64,000 nt of DNA from Niastella sp966212235. Its GTDB lineage: Bacteria > Bacteroidota > Bacteroidia > Chitinophagales > Chitinophagaceae. Below, in pieces: positions 8,991 through 17,298 of this stretch; the first letter of the stretch is position 1, and every line of letters begins with the position of its first letter. The position numbers and the translations under genes are program-made. Below the pieces are notes generated by a model. It searched no databases. It had not been told where the DNA came from and saw nothing but the letters and a program-made list of their open reading frames with translations. The stretch is from NCBI GenBank assembly GCA_966212235.1, contig CBIHPP010000003.1, positions 434,001 to 498,000 of the forward strand, given 5' to 3'.

Positions 8991-9527
8991 TTACACTCTC
9001 GGAAAACTCAACTTCTCCATACCTTCCTTTTCCAACTGGTCGCTTTGCGGACCGTGGTAAAACCCATGCTGGTTGCGGAAATGTTTGCGAATAAAACGGC
9101 AGCACGACTGGTAGAAGTTTTCCATTTGTTTGTATTCATTGGCAAATCGTTGGTAATACGAAGGATCTTTTTCACCAGGTTTGAGATAAGACGCAGGCCC
9201 CATCCCCATATAGATCCTTCCCTGGATAAGCGTGCCATCGTTATGGGTATAGGGGCGCATGTACTCCATGCCCGGTCCGTGCACATACCAGGATTTAAAT
9301 GCCGGGAGATAAGTGACCCAATCGGGATCGCTAAAATGGCTTTTGGAGAAATTATCTTCTTTATAAATATGTAAGAATAGTTCGTTGAAGTCCACTTTAT
9401 TTTCCTGCCAGGCAATGGGCACTTCAGTGGTTTTAACATACCTCGGTGTCAGGTAACCACCGCGGCTAAAGATGTAGTCATGGAAAAGTTCCCGGTCTTT
9501 ATCGCCCATCCAGAAATTGATTTGCAT
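8991..9527 (-). CDS. Conserved-looking hypothetical protein
   Basis: A 178-residue soluble protein starting MQINFWMGDKDRELFHDYIF, rich in aromatic residues (Tyr, Phe, Trp throughout) and in histidines (FHDYIF, THNDG, KHFRNQHGFYHGP). No signal peptide, no membrane helix, and no motif I can name. The composition is that of a real protein, and the gene lies convergent and only 6 nt from the flavoprotein stop. A start at the first ATG fits the clear codon composition. Function unknown. Confidence 0.6.
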   Translation of the reverse strand: MQINFWMGDKDRELFHDYIFSRGGYLTPRYVKTTEVPIAWQENKVDFNELFLHIYKEDNFSKSHFSDPDWVTYLPAFKSWYVHGPGMEYMRPYTHNDGTLIQGRIYMGMGPASYLKPGEKDPSYYQRFANEYKQMENFYQSCCRFIRKHFRNQHGFYHGPQSDQLEKEGMEKLSFPRV

Positions 9528-9604
9528 GTTCTTTCAACAGATTAGGATTTACAATTATGTAGCGTTTAAAGATACAAAATTGTTGAATTGGCAAAATGCC
9601 GTTA

Positions 9605-10486
9605 TCATTCCATCGCCACAATCACCTCCAACGCCCCCGGCAAAATATCGGCTTGTATGGAATTGATCTTTCCCAGGTATTCGCCATCTACCTGAAAGTG
9701 TACGCGGTGTTTCGAATGCACCTGAACGCTGGCAGCGGTGAACAATTCTGTCTTCGACCGGTCAAAGTCCCGGTGCGTGATCATCATTTTAAGGAGTTCT
9801 GTAAAGGAAACTTTTCTTATCACGATGATCTCGAAAAGCCCGTCGTCCAATTTACCATCGGGGTTAATCACGGCGCCGGTGCCATACTTCGTGGCGTTCG
9901 CAATCACCACCATGGCGGCTGACCGCAGTATGGTTTGTTTGTCACCGGCCATGGACACCTGCATATGCCGGTGCCGCCACAGTACTTTAAAGGCCGCCTT
10001 CACATAATTCCACATGCCCCGTTTGTCAAACGATTCAAAGGTCTTTACCACAAAAGCATTGAAACCGATATCGCTGAGGTGAATGCACAATTCTTTATTG
10101 ATGCGGATGAGATCGATCTTTTTCACAGCGCCTTGCGCAATGATCTCGAGCGCTTTCTCGGGGTCCATCGGAATGCCCAGTTCTTTCGCCATACCATTGG
10201 CAGAACCGGCGGGCAATACACCCACTGGCAGGTCACTGTTCAGAACGCTTTCTGCAACCAGTTTCAACGTACCATCACCGCCAACGGCAATGATGCGGTC
10301 GGGCGTGTGTTTGGCGATCTGCTCCTGCACCTGTTGTTGGGTACAGGGGTTGGAAAGCGTAAACAGGTTAATGGAAAAAGGCTTGTTTTCGAAGTAGGTG
10401 CGGATGGTTGTTTCCCAGTCCGTTTTTTGTTTGCCGGCAGCGGCGTTAATGATAAACAACAAGCAGAGGTGCGGGTTGGTATGCAT
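9605..10486 (-). CDS. Diacylglycerol kinase-family lipid kinase
   Basis: DAGK catalytic domain protein of 293 residues, the normal size for the YegS/DagK group. Residues 69-73 are the GGDGT nucleotide-binding motif and 92-98 are PAGSANG, the companion loop; the C-terminal half contains the family's beta-sandwich (ILRSAAMVVIANATKYGTGAV, then DGKLDDGLFEIIV and HFQVDGEYLGK). Expected activity is ATP-dependent phosphorylation of diacylglycerol or a related lipid at the inner face of the membrane. It is divergent from an APP1-type phosphatidate phosphatase gene, with only 36 nt between start codons, so the two opposing activities probably share one control region. Confidence 0.85.
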   Translation of the reverse strand: MHTNPHLCLLFIINAAAGKQKTDWETTIRTYFENKPFSINLFTLSNPCTQQQVQEQIAKHTPDRIIAVGGDGTLKLVAESVLNSDLPVGVLPAGSANGMAKELGIPMDPEKALEIIAQGAVKKIDLIRINKELCIHLSDIGFNAFVVKTFESFDKRGMWNYVKAAFKVLWRHRHMQVSMAGDKQTILRSAAMVVIANATKYGTGAVINPDGKLDDGLFEIIVIRKVSFTELLKMMITHRDFDRSKTELFTAASVQVHSKHRVHFQVDGEYLGKINSIQADILPGALEVIVAME

Positions 10487-10522
10487 ATTGGAGCTGATTA
10501 AAGGAGCTAACCATCACACCGT

Positions 10523-11488
10523 ATGATAATAAAAGTGTACCAGGGGTACGGACATACACATGACCTCATCGTATATGGACATGTATTTCAGCGGGCGCCC
10601 GCCGCCCGGTTGCGGTATTCCAATAATATATTGATGAACAGCCTGCAATTGCTGCGGTTATTTAATGTGAAACCTTTTCCCCATGTACGATTAACATTGC
10701 AATGGGGCAACCAGCAACTGGTTACGGAGGCCAATGCCGAAGGTTTTTTTACATTTGAATGGGAATCGGAGGCAGAAGTAACAGCCGGCTGGCACCCGGT
10801 CACGGTAGAAGCCATCGATGCAACCGGCATTGCGCTGGGTAGTGGCACCGGCCGGTTGTATGTTCCGCATAGCACGCAGTATGTGTTTGTTTCAGATATC
10901 GATGATACCGTGATGGTGTCGCATTCCGCCACCACCTTCCGGCGATTGTGGGAGTTGTTGTTCAGGAATCCCAGAACGCGCCGGAAATTTGAGCACCTGT
11001 CGGAACATTACCAGGCGCTGGCGTCTGCCCAAACCGATGCCGCAACACCCAATCCGTTCTTTTATGTCTCGAGCAGTGAATGGAACCTGTACGATTACCT
11101 GGCCGAGTTCTTTACACATAACCACCTGCCCGAGGGCATCTTCTTATTAAGCGAGTTAAAAACGATCGGGGAATTATTCCGGAGCGGACAAACCAAACAT
11201 GCGGGCAAACAGGTGCGCATCGAGCGCCTGCTGAACGTGTTTCCCAAACAGCAGTTCGTTTTACTGGGCGATAATTCACAAAAGGACCCGGACATCTATA
11301 CCAGCATTGCCCGAAAATTCCCGCAACGCATTTTCGCCATTTACATTCGTAATGTGCGGGCCGAAAATACTTTTGATACGCAACAACTGTTGCGGGGTGT
11401 TCAGCAGCAGGGCGTTCATACCTGTCTGTTCAAACATTCCGCAGAAGCCAAAGCGCATGGGGAAAGGGTGGGGTTGGGTGCGTTATAG
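10523..11488 (+). CDS. APP1 family phosphatidate phosphatase-like protein
   Basis: 321 residues with the APP1 (DUF2183) layout: an N-terminal beta domain beginning IIKVYQGYGHTHDLIVYGHV, then the catalytic HAD-type motif FVSDIDDTV near residue 130 (DxDxT), PFFYVSSSEWNLYDYLAEF as the second conserved block, and FVLLGDNSQKDPDIY as the late acid block. Yeast App1 removes phosphate from phosphatidic acid to give diacylglycerol; the same reaction is expected here. This is the reverse of the divergent DAG kinase's reaction. Starting at the first ATG keeps the whole conserved N-terminal strand, so it is preferred over internal Met codons. Confidence 0.85.
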   Translation: MIIKVYQGYGHTHDLIVYGHVFQRAPAARLRYSNNILMNSLQLLRLFNVKPFPHVRLTLQWGNQQLVTEANAEGFFTFEWESEAEVTAGWHPVTVEAIDATGIALGSGTGRLYVPHSTQYVFVSDIDDTVMVSHSATTFRRLWELLFRNPRTRRKFEHLSEHYQALASAQTDAATPNPFFYVSSSEWNLYDYLAEFFTHNHLPEGIFLLSELKTIGELFRSGQTKHAGKQVRIERLLNVFPKQQFVLLGDNSQKDPDIYTSIARKFPQRIFAIYIRNVRAENTFDTQQLLRGVQQQGVHTCLFKHSAEAKAHGERVGLGAL

Positions 11489-11553
11489 AACGTGGAAGGC
11501 CTAAAATTGCAATATTTGGTTTTTTGATGATGTATTTTAGGCTAAAATTCCTT

Positions 11554-11576
11554 AATTTGCATTTAAATTGCAAATT
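11554..11576. promoter_or_regulatory. Inverted repeat just upstream of the RloA-like gene
   Basis: Perfect 8-bp arms AATTTGCA (11554-11561) and TGCAAATT (11569-11576) with a 7-nt AT spacer lie 8 nt before the ATG. Position and symmetry suit a dimeric repressor operator or a short mRNA hairpin that could occlude the start. The CTTAATTTG within it also resembles the Bacteroidota -7 box (TAnnTTTG) with one mismatch. No regulator gene lies next to it, so an autoregulatory role of the defence pair or a distant regulator would have to be assumed. Confidence 0.45.
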
Positions 11577-11584
11577 TACAAAAA

Positions 11585-12841
11585 ATGCTACTAGAATTCT
11601 CTCTTGGTAACTATCGTTCCTTTAATGAGATACAGACACTCGATTTTCGGGCAACTTCACTGGTTTCTGAAGATAAGACGGTCGATGATCGGAATATCAT
11701 AGACCAGGGAGGCGTTAAAGTATTAAAAACCATTGGGCTATTTGGCCCTAACGGGAGCGGGAAATCAAATTTGCTAATGGGACTTGAGCTTTTTTGTCAA
11801 TTAATAAAGAGTTCATTAGAATCTGAGGGCATTATGGAATTTGCAGCGCAGCCATATAAGCTTACTATTTCAGAATCCATACATGATGGTTTTTTTCAGG
11901 TGTTATTACTAATTGATCATAAAAAGTATCGTTACGGATTTACATTTAACCATAACGGCGGAATAAAACAGGAATGGCTGTTCGGGCCTGCAGAAAAAAA
12001 TGAAACATGGTATTTCAAAAGAAACGAAAATATTGTAGAATGTAACAAAGATTGGTTTGAAGAAGGACATCGGTTACCTCTGGATAATCTTCGTACAAAC
12101 ACTTTGTTTTTAACTTTTGTATCCGCATATAACGGCACCTTAGCTCAATCTATAAGGCAGTTTATCCTTAGTATTTCTTTTGAGAACAGGTCTACTGCAA
12201 ATAGAAGGAGACGGGAACTCTTTAATGTTAGAAGAGCGTCAACGGCTAACCATTCTACTAACAATTTGCTTCGGGAAGGGAAGACGGATCTGGTTTTAAA
12301 ATGGATGCGGAGTGCCGGATTACCCTATTCAAATATCAAGTTAGAGGAAGCCAATAAAGGAGAATTGGAATTCGTTGTGTTAGAGAAAAGCATTTATAAT
12401 TCTGCGGGTGTTGAAACAGGGAAAATAGAAATGGATTTAAATGAAAATGAGTCAAGTGGTACGCAAAAATTCTATAGTTTAATTGGTCGGCTATATCAGA
12501 AATTTTCCAGTGGAGGCGTGATTGTAGCAGATGAAGTCGACAATAATTTTCATCCCTCGCTCCTTCAGCAATTCATTCAATTTTTCAATGACAATGAGCT
12601 CAATCTAAAGGGGGCTCAATTACTATTTACAAGTCACGATACAAATCTGCTAAATCCAAATATTCTACGTAGAGATCAAATCTATTTTACAGAAAAATCG
12701 ATTGCTGATGAATCTATTCTATATTCATTAGCAGATCTAAAAGGAATTAGAAACAATACAGATTTTGCAAGGCAATATTTGGCTGGGTTTTATGGAGCGT
12801 TACCAGTCTTGCAAAAATTTAAATTCCCTAATAACGATTAA
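11585..12841 (+). CDS. rloA: RloA-like AAA/ABC-type ATPase (putative anti-phage defence)
   Basis: 418 residues. Walker A is GPNGSGKS (residues 54-61), preceded by the N-terminal strand LLEFSLGNYRSFNE found in AAA15/OLD-like ATPases; the Walker B region is GGVIVADEVDNNFHPSLL (about 310-327) and the H-switch is LLFTSHDTNLL (about 347-357). This arrangement is that of RloA and of the ATPase of PARIS-type and AbiL-like systems, in which the ATPase senses infection and controls a TOPRIM effector. The next gene, 5 nt downstream, is an RloB-type TOPRIM protein, which supports the call. The pair is visibly more AT-rich than the genes to its left, consistent with horizontal transfer. The symbol follows family similarity only. 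Confidence 0.75.
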   Translation: MLLEFSLGNYRSFNEIQTLDFRATSLVSEDKTVDDRNIIDQGGVKVLKTIGLFGPNGSGKSNLLMGLELFCQLIKSSLESEGIMEFAAQPYKLTISESIHDGFFQVLLLIDHKKYRYGFTFNHNGGIKQEWLFGPAEKNETWYFKRNENIVECNKDWFEEGHRLPLDNLRTNTLFLTFVSAYNGTLAQSIRQFILSISFENRSTANRRRRELFNVRRASTANHSTNNLLREGKTDLVLKWMRSAGLPYSNIKLEEANKGELEFVVLEKSIYNSAGVETGKIEMDLNENESSGTQKFYSLIGRLYQKFSSGGVIVADEVDNNFHPSLLQQFIQFFNDNELNLKGAQLLFTSHDTNLLNPNILRRDQIYFTEKSIADESILYSLADLKGIRNNTDFARQYLAGFYGALPVLQKFKFPNND

Positions 12842-12846
12842 TTTTT

Positions 12847-13587
12847 ATGCCTGAAGCCTGGGAACTTGCCCCTGAAACCATTCGACAAGCGGATGAGACT
12901 ATAACTTTCATCTTATTTTGTGAAGACGAAGTAAATGAACCATCCTATTTTAGAACTTTTCAAAAGCCAGGAAAGGTTAAGGTGAACATTGTAGAAAAGC
13001 AGCTAAGCAATTTTAGAAATATAGTCAATACGCTTTCTTATTGCGAACAAAACGGATTGTTAGACAAAGTGAATAATGGGTTTGTCGTAAAAGCCGATGT
13101 TACCAAACACATTTGGAGTGTATTTGATCGTGACGTTAATTTATCGAATCCGCAAGCGTTAGCAGCCGATAACATACAATTTACTGCCAGTATTCAAATG
13201 GCTGAACATGCTGGAATAAAAGTAGCCTGGAGTAATGATGTTTTTGAATTATGGGTCTTACTTCATTTCGAAGATGTTCAACCGGGGATTGCAATAAACC
13301 GTATTGATGTATATACAAGATTAACGGCGGTGTTTAAGGCTATTCCAGATCAATCGGCTGAAATGCTGGCTATCACAAGTCGCGCCGACTTCTACTATAA
13401 GAATTTTTTTAAAAGGAGGACAGAGTTTAATTTATTTGTAAAGCCTTATTTAGCGCCTCGATTGCACCAGGCCATTCAGCGTGCAGAAGCTTTAGAAACG
13501 GCATTTAATGCTCAACATGTGTTTCATGATATGAATCCATGTTCTAAAGTTCATTGTTTAGTAAATAGCCTGTTATCTTTTCATTGA
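12847..13587 (+). CDS. rloB: RloB-like TOPRIM-type protein (putative defence effector)
   Basis: 246 residues matching the RloB pattern: ILFCEDEVNEPSYF (about 22-35) corresponds to the CEGxxTEPxYF opening with the TOPRIM glutamate, SVFDRDVN (about 91-98) holds the DxD metal-binding pair, AWSNDVFELWVLLHF (127-141) is the most characteristic RloB block, and NPCSKVHCLVNSL near the end is the terminal conserved helix. Likely a metal-dependent nuclease or nuclease-like effector controlled by the upstream ATPase. The 5-nt spacing indicates an operon. The stop codon is immediately followed by the ATG of the next gene. Confidence 0.75.
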   Translation: MPEAWELAPETIRQADETITFILFCEDEVNEPSYFRTFQKPGKVKVNIVEKQLSNFRNIVNTLSYCEQNGLLDKVNNGFVVKADVTKHIWSVFDRDVNLSNPQALAADNIQFTASIQMAEHAGIKVAWSNDVFELWVLLHFEDVQPGIAINRIDVYTRLTAVFKAIPDQSAEMLAITSRADFYYKNFFKRRTEFNLFVKPYLAPRLHQAIQRAEALETAFNAQHVFHDMNPCSKVHCLVNSLLSFH

Positions 13588-14292
13588 ATGCCTGCCTCAT
13601 TGAATACCAGTATGGAAAAACCTAATTTCTATTCCGATATCAAAGAAAGTATTGAACAATACTTTGGTTTTTTGACAGCGTATGGCTTTCCCGATTTTGA
13701 AGAAAACCAGGTGGCCTATGAATGCCATTTTGAAACCAAAAACAATAATGTTTCCATTGATATTTGGTTTGAGGCCATTTCTTCCACACCCATTTGGGCA
13801 AAAATTGATCGTTATTATATTGACAATCTGGAACCCGAAAACCAGATCATAAAAGACTATTCAACCCAGTTGAAAGCCAATTATGACCCATTGTTTGAAA
13901 AATATCTGAGTACAAACAAAAAGAGGTATTTAGAGGATATCACAAATCAGTATGCGGTAAATGGGAAAGCGATCAATGACAAATACCTGAAAGAACTGAG
14001 TGAAATACTACAAAGACATTTGTCTGTTTTGAATGGGGATTTTGAGCTGCTGAAATCGAATAGTGCCATGGCAACGAAAGCGTATGAGTCGAAAATAGCT
14101 GCGGAACGAATTAAAAATGGCATTTACACACTGGAATATCAATTTTTAAGTGTTGACGTCATTAATGACGAATACGATGCCTTTGAAGAATTCAAAGATT
14201 TACAGGGCATAAAAAAGTATTTGGCTGAGCGTAGCGAAATCAAATTGTATCGAATATTAGACTGCCATATGAATGAAATTAATTTGGAATAG
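13588..14292 (+). CDS. Unknown protein, possible third member of the RloAB operon
   Basis: Up to 234 residues (226 if the second Met, MEKPNFYSDIKES, is used). The first ATG abuts the RloB stop codon (TGA-ATG) with no spacer, which favours coupling. The sequence is soluble, acidic and helical in the second half, with an N-terminal domain around DFEENQVAYECHFETKNNNVSIDIWFEAISS that looks like an alpha/beta fold. No motif recognised. Its base composition is closer to the GC-richer left side than RloAB, so it may be an independent resident gene that RloAB inserted next to. A terminator follows 33 nt after the stop. Confidence 0.6.
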   Translation: MPASLNTSMEKPNFYSDIKESIEQYFGFLTAYGFPDFEENQVAYECHFETKNNNVSIDIWFEAISSTPIWAKIDRYYIDNLEPENQIIKDYSTQLKANYDPLFEKYLSTNKKRYLEDITNQYAVNGKAINDKYLKELSEILQRHLSVLNGDFELLKSNSAMATKAYESKIAAERIKNGIYTLEYQFLSVDVINDEYDAFEEFKDLQGIKKYLAERSEIKLYRILDCHMNEINLE

Positions 14293-14325
14293 GGCAGGCT
14301 AGAGCGGATAAAGACCTTCAAAAAC

Positions 14326-14357
14326 AAAACCCTTCGGGCCACGACCTGAAGGGTTTT
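14326..14357. terminator. Bidirectional intrinsic terminator
   Basis: Arms AAAACCCTTC (14326-14335) and GAAGGGTTTT (14348-14357) pair perfectly over 10 bp around a 12-nt loop, with a T run on the plus side and an A run (T run on the minus strand) on the other. It lies between convergent genes ending at 14292 and 14390 and can end both transcripts. Confidence 0.85.
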
Positions 14358-14389
14358 TATTTTCTACTGTGCCGCAGAAATATTTTGTC

Positions 14390-14821
14390 CTAAGCGCTTG
14401 CGCTACGGAAGTATTTTTTGGTAATCACCGTATCGATGGAATGCATGGTGCCATTGGTGATCTTTGCATCACGACCAAGAACATTAGCATCTCTGATGCT
14501 CACTTTACCATCTTTCACTCCCACTAATAATTGATTGCCGTTTACCGTTTCCAGGTTTTCGCCGTCTTTCAGATCTTTGAATTGGATCTTTCCTTTTACG
14601 ATGTGGTTATTCAACAGATCGATCAGCTTGAGTTTGTTTTCAGGCGCCATCAGATTTTCCATGAAACCTTTTTCCAGTTTATCAAAAGCGAGATCGGAGG
14701 GAGCGAAGAAAGTGAAAGGACCTGTACTGCTCAGCAACTGATCCAGGTCGGAAGAATGGACATACTGCTTTAATAATTTCAGGTATTTATCAGTGTTAAC
14801 TACCTGTGTAAGATTTGACAT
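14390..14821 (-). CDS. Fasciclin (FAS1) domain protein
   Basis: A single FAS1 domain fills all 143 residues: the first conserved block is LLSSTGPFTFFAPSDLAFDKL, the middle YH-like block is LLNNHIVKGKIQFKDL, and the C-terminal block ITNGTMHSIDTVI is the usual FAS1 ending. FAS1 domains mediate adhesion or protein binding. No signal peptide is evident (MSNLTQVVNTDKYLKLL), which is unusual because most bacterial FAS1 proteins are exported; it may be cytosolic or use another route. Monocistronic, with its own terminator. Confidence 0.88.
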   Translation of the reverse strand: MSNLTQVVNTDKYLKLLKQYVHSSDLDQLLSSTGPFTFFAPSDLAFDKLEKGFMENLMAPENKLKLIDLLNNHIVKGKIQFKDLKDGENLETVNGNQLLVGVKDGKVSIRDANVLGRDAKITNGTMHSIDTVITKKYFRSASA

Positions 14822-14960
14822 ATTTTTGTTTTACCTGCCGATAGCATACCGGCAACAGCAAAAGGTAAGCTTAAATAACCGTAATCGGAGATATTGTTTG
14901 AAACAAGCATATATAGAGGTAAAAAGGAAGTAGCGAGCCGGGGAACGGAAGAACCATAAA

Positions 14961-14980
14961 CCTGCCTGCCGGCAGGCAGG
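14961..14980. repeat. Perfect 20-bp palindrome
   Basis: CCTGCCTGCCGGCAGGCAGG is its own reverse complement, lying 140 nt upstream of the FAS1 gene within DNA that carries no convincing gene. When read through on the minus strand it encodes LPAGRQ, a peptide I have seen as a tell-tale of intergenic repeats in Bacteroidota genomes. Only this copy occurs in the window. Confidence 0.7.
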
Positions 14981-15070
14981 CTACAAACCATAAACCATAA
15001 ACTGACTAATGTAAGTAGGATCACCATGTAACGATGATCCTACTTAACCCAGGAAGCCTGCCTTCAAAGC

Positions 15071-15712
15071 TTAGATCCCATCGCGTTGCATGGCGCCAAC
15101 CAGGCGCGCATTACGTTGACCATTCACGGTGTTCCATTCGCTTTCATAATTTAATCCATATGGCCAGAAAGAGTGTCCGTCGGCACTGAGTGTGGATGTA
15201 GGGCTTTCGCCAACCATGCTTCTAAGCATAGCCAGTCCGTAGGCGCCGGTATATTTACCGTTCACCACCAGTTGGGTCCAGCGGGCGGTGGTGCCCACGC
15301 CCTGCGTATGCGCTATTTCGTGCATGGCAGTCCGTTGGGTCATATATGACCTGTTGGCGCCGAAGCGAATGGTGCCATTCACATTCCCATCGGCCGTAGG
15401 AACGCCGGTATTGTATTCTACCCGCAGGTTACCACTGCAATAGGTGGTTTGCTGGTTATACATGGTTACGGCCGCATTCATGGCTGCTGTGATCCGGTTA
15501 TAGGCATCCGTTTGGTCAGCCGATGGGTTGGAAGCCCTGACCAGGTACCAGGTCAATGTAGCCTCTGTAGTGGCCGCAGGCGTTGTCGTCGCTTCTGTAT
15601 TGTCTGTAGTCGCTTCCGGTGCGATCGTTTTCTTACAACTGGTGTTGCTTCCAATCACCCCCAGGAGCAGGGAGAAACTTATAATACGAGATAAAATTCC
15701 ATGTGACTTCAT
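15071..15712 (-). CDS. Zinc-metallopeptidase-like lipoprotein
   Basis: 213 residues. A lipoprotein signal (SFSLLLGVIGSNTSC, lipobox Cys26) is followed by a low-complexity Thr/Ala/Glu linker (about 30-53) and a catalytic-looking domain with HEIAHTQG at residues 131-138, the HExxHxxG core of metzincin-type peptidases. The third ligand position of the canonical motif (three residues after Gly) is Thr rather than His or Asp, so either another residue completes the site (His166 or nearby) or activity is lost. The C-terminal block GQRNARLVGAMQRDGI is duplicated as a decayed fragment at 18480-18530. Probably anchored in the periplasm or at the cell surface. Target unknown. Confidence 0.65.
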   Translation of the reverse strand: MKSHGILSRIISFSLLLGVIGSNTSCKKTIAPEATTDNTEATTTPAATTEATLTWYLVRASNPSADQTDAYNRITAAMNAAVTMYNQQTTYCSGNLRVEYNTGVPTADGNVNGTIRFGANRSYMTQRTAMHEIAHTQGVGTTARWTQLVVNGKYTGAYGLAMLRSMVGESPTSTLSADGHSFWPYGLNYESEWNTVNGQRNARLVGAMQRDGI

Positions 15713-15986
15713 CGTTGAAAAGTTTAATAATTAATGGATAGAACGTGGTGCAAGCCTCCTGGTTTTTGAAATGTGCAAGCAAGCGTTGGGTAGTTTGAAT
15801 ATACTAAGTGGAGAAATGGTGGGGAGCGGGGTAATTGGTATATTAAGGGGGTGGAATTGGGAAAAAGAGGAGAGGCCCCTCATTCTGCGATTATAATTAA
15901 TGGCGAGATTTTTTTGTTGATGATATTCAACCCTGGTTAATCTCCAGATGTCAGCTTTTCAATGTCGTCCAAATCCATGTTTGCTA

Positions 15987-16193
15987 TCAATTATTCAATT
16001 TCCTACTTGAAAAACAATGTTTGTCTAATTTAGGCTGTTCCGACATCGAGAAACCATATGCCTGAGATATGAGGTAATAAGCCTGGCGCAAACGTTCGGA
16101 GTAGGAAACACTTTTGTCAAAGACGTTTGCCTTGTCAGCCTCTTTTAAAGTCTGGATTTTGAATGCGGTCTTGTCGAATTTGTAATCAGACAT
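15987..16193 (-). CDS. Small conserved-type hypothetical protein
   Basis: About 68 residues from the Met that begins MSDYKFDKTAFKIQTLKEAD; the first ATG lies 4 codons earlier. The pattern (KFDKTAFK..T..EAD, then YSERLRQAYYLISQAYGF and KLDKHCFSSRKLN) resembles small Bacteroidota proteins often found beside nucleotidyltransferase-like or toxin-like genes, in which the same Lys/Asp-Phe opening and C-terminal D-x-x-x-F-S-x-R motif occur. Here no such partner is adjacent: the gene upstream on the minus strand is 1.1 kb away. Possibly an orphan antitoxin; this is inference. Confidence 0.45.
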   Translation of the reverse strand: MSDYKFDKTAFKIQTLKEADKANVFDKSVSYSERLRQAYYLISQAYGFSMSEQPKLDKHCFSSRKLNN

Positions 16194-16385
16194 GGGTAAG
16201 TTCATCTGTAAAGATACTTATTGATATTAAAAAGTACCCGCAGGCAACGAAATATTAAATCCAAGCACCATACATAAAACAAATCCTTATCCTGTTTTTT
16301 AACACCGTTTTTGAACTTTGTTGTATAAGTAAAAATTATTTTCGTTTGAAAAATACGGGCGTGGCCGTTACAAATAGCTTAATAC

Positions 16386-17201
16386 ATGACATATAACATT
16401 ACTCAACGTCTCTCAGAACCAACCATAGCATCCAAAGTAGAATTGATTACTTATTTGATCGAAAGGTTACAGGCGCAACAATCCAATGAAATATTTGAAC
16501 GAGACATACAACAATTTTTAAAAGAGAAAGAAAATGGTTCGGACCACCATTACCTGCTGATTGGACCGGAATATTCGTTCGGCTGCTTAATAGGCCATTT
16601 TATATCCACCTTTATTAAAGTAGAAGATCACCAGGTCCAGATTAATTTACTGGAGCAGTTGCTGGTGAACGTACATGGGTTTGGAACATCCGAAAATCCC
16701 TTATTAGAGCAAACGACTACAAAAAAGTTGATCGAACTTCTTACTGGTTTGGGAATAGATACGGTTTTTCGAAATAAGGAGAACCAACCGCTTCGAATTT
16801 ATCATATACCCTTTGCCCATAAAGAAATAAACGCCTATTATTATCCGGAGCTCAATAGTATCGCATCGTTCAGGAATAAAAATGACGATGGCGGTACGCC
16901 TGAATTTGTCTTTATGCACGAGCTGGGCCGCCTGGTTGCGCATAGAATAACGGATGACTATGGCGACATCCCTTATTCATTTATTGAGTTCATGAATAGC
17001 TTTAGGCCCGATGGCACAGAAGACCTGCTGGAGATCTTTGCTGATCTATTTTCCGTAGCGGTCATGATGGATACTGAGTTTGCTCCTACACACCCATTGC
17101 TGCCTTATCTAAGTGCCGGGGATTTAAAACTGATAAAGGAATATTTTACCCAAATAATACATACGGAGTTGTTGAAGAAGGTTGGGCCCTCACTTAGATA
17201 A
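16386..17201 (+). CDS. Unknown protein with a degenerate zincin motif
   Basis: 271 residues, soluble. The C-terminal half contains FVFMHELGRLVAHRI followed 30-40 residues later by EDLLEIFADLFSVAVMM. This arrangement copies gluzincin/ImmA-like proteins (HExxH then E-x-x-A), but the second histidine is Arg (HELGR), so metal binding is probably impaired. The N-terminal half is helical (SKVELITYLIERLQAQQ). The gene is alone on the plus strand between two minus-strand genes. It could be a pseudo-enzyme acting in regulation or an inactivated peptidase; no named family is supported. Confidence 0.55.
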   Translation: MTYNITQRLSEPTIASKVELITYLIERLQAQQSNEIFERDIQQFLKEKENGSDHHYLLIGPEYSFGCLIGHFISTFIKVEDHQVQINLLEQLLVNVHGFGTSENPLLEQTTTKKLIELLTGLGIDTVFRNKENQPLRIYHIPFAHKEINAYYYPELNSIASFRNKNDDGGTPEFVFMHELGRLVAHRITDDYGDIPYSFIEFMNSFRPDGTEDLLEIFADLFSVAVMMDTEFAPTHPLLPYLSAGDLKLIKEYFTQIIHTELLKKVGPSLR

Positions 17202-17298
17202 CCAGATATATAATGTTGAAATTTTTTATTTTTCCCAACAAAACTGAACTTGTTGACAGCGGAATTAAACTTAATATTTTCAGAAGCTTTTAAATACA

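Noticed and set aside
14800..15027. 75-codon minus-strand ORF with an LPAGRQ segment
   Set aside because: Runs through the 20-bp palindrome and overlaps the FAS1 gene start; typical artefact of an intergenic repeat.
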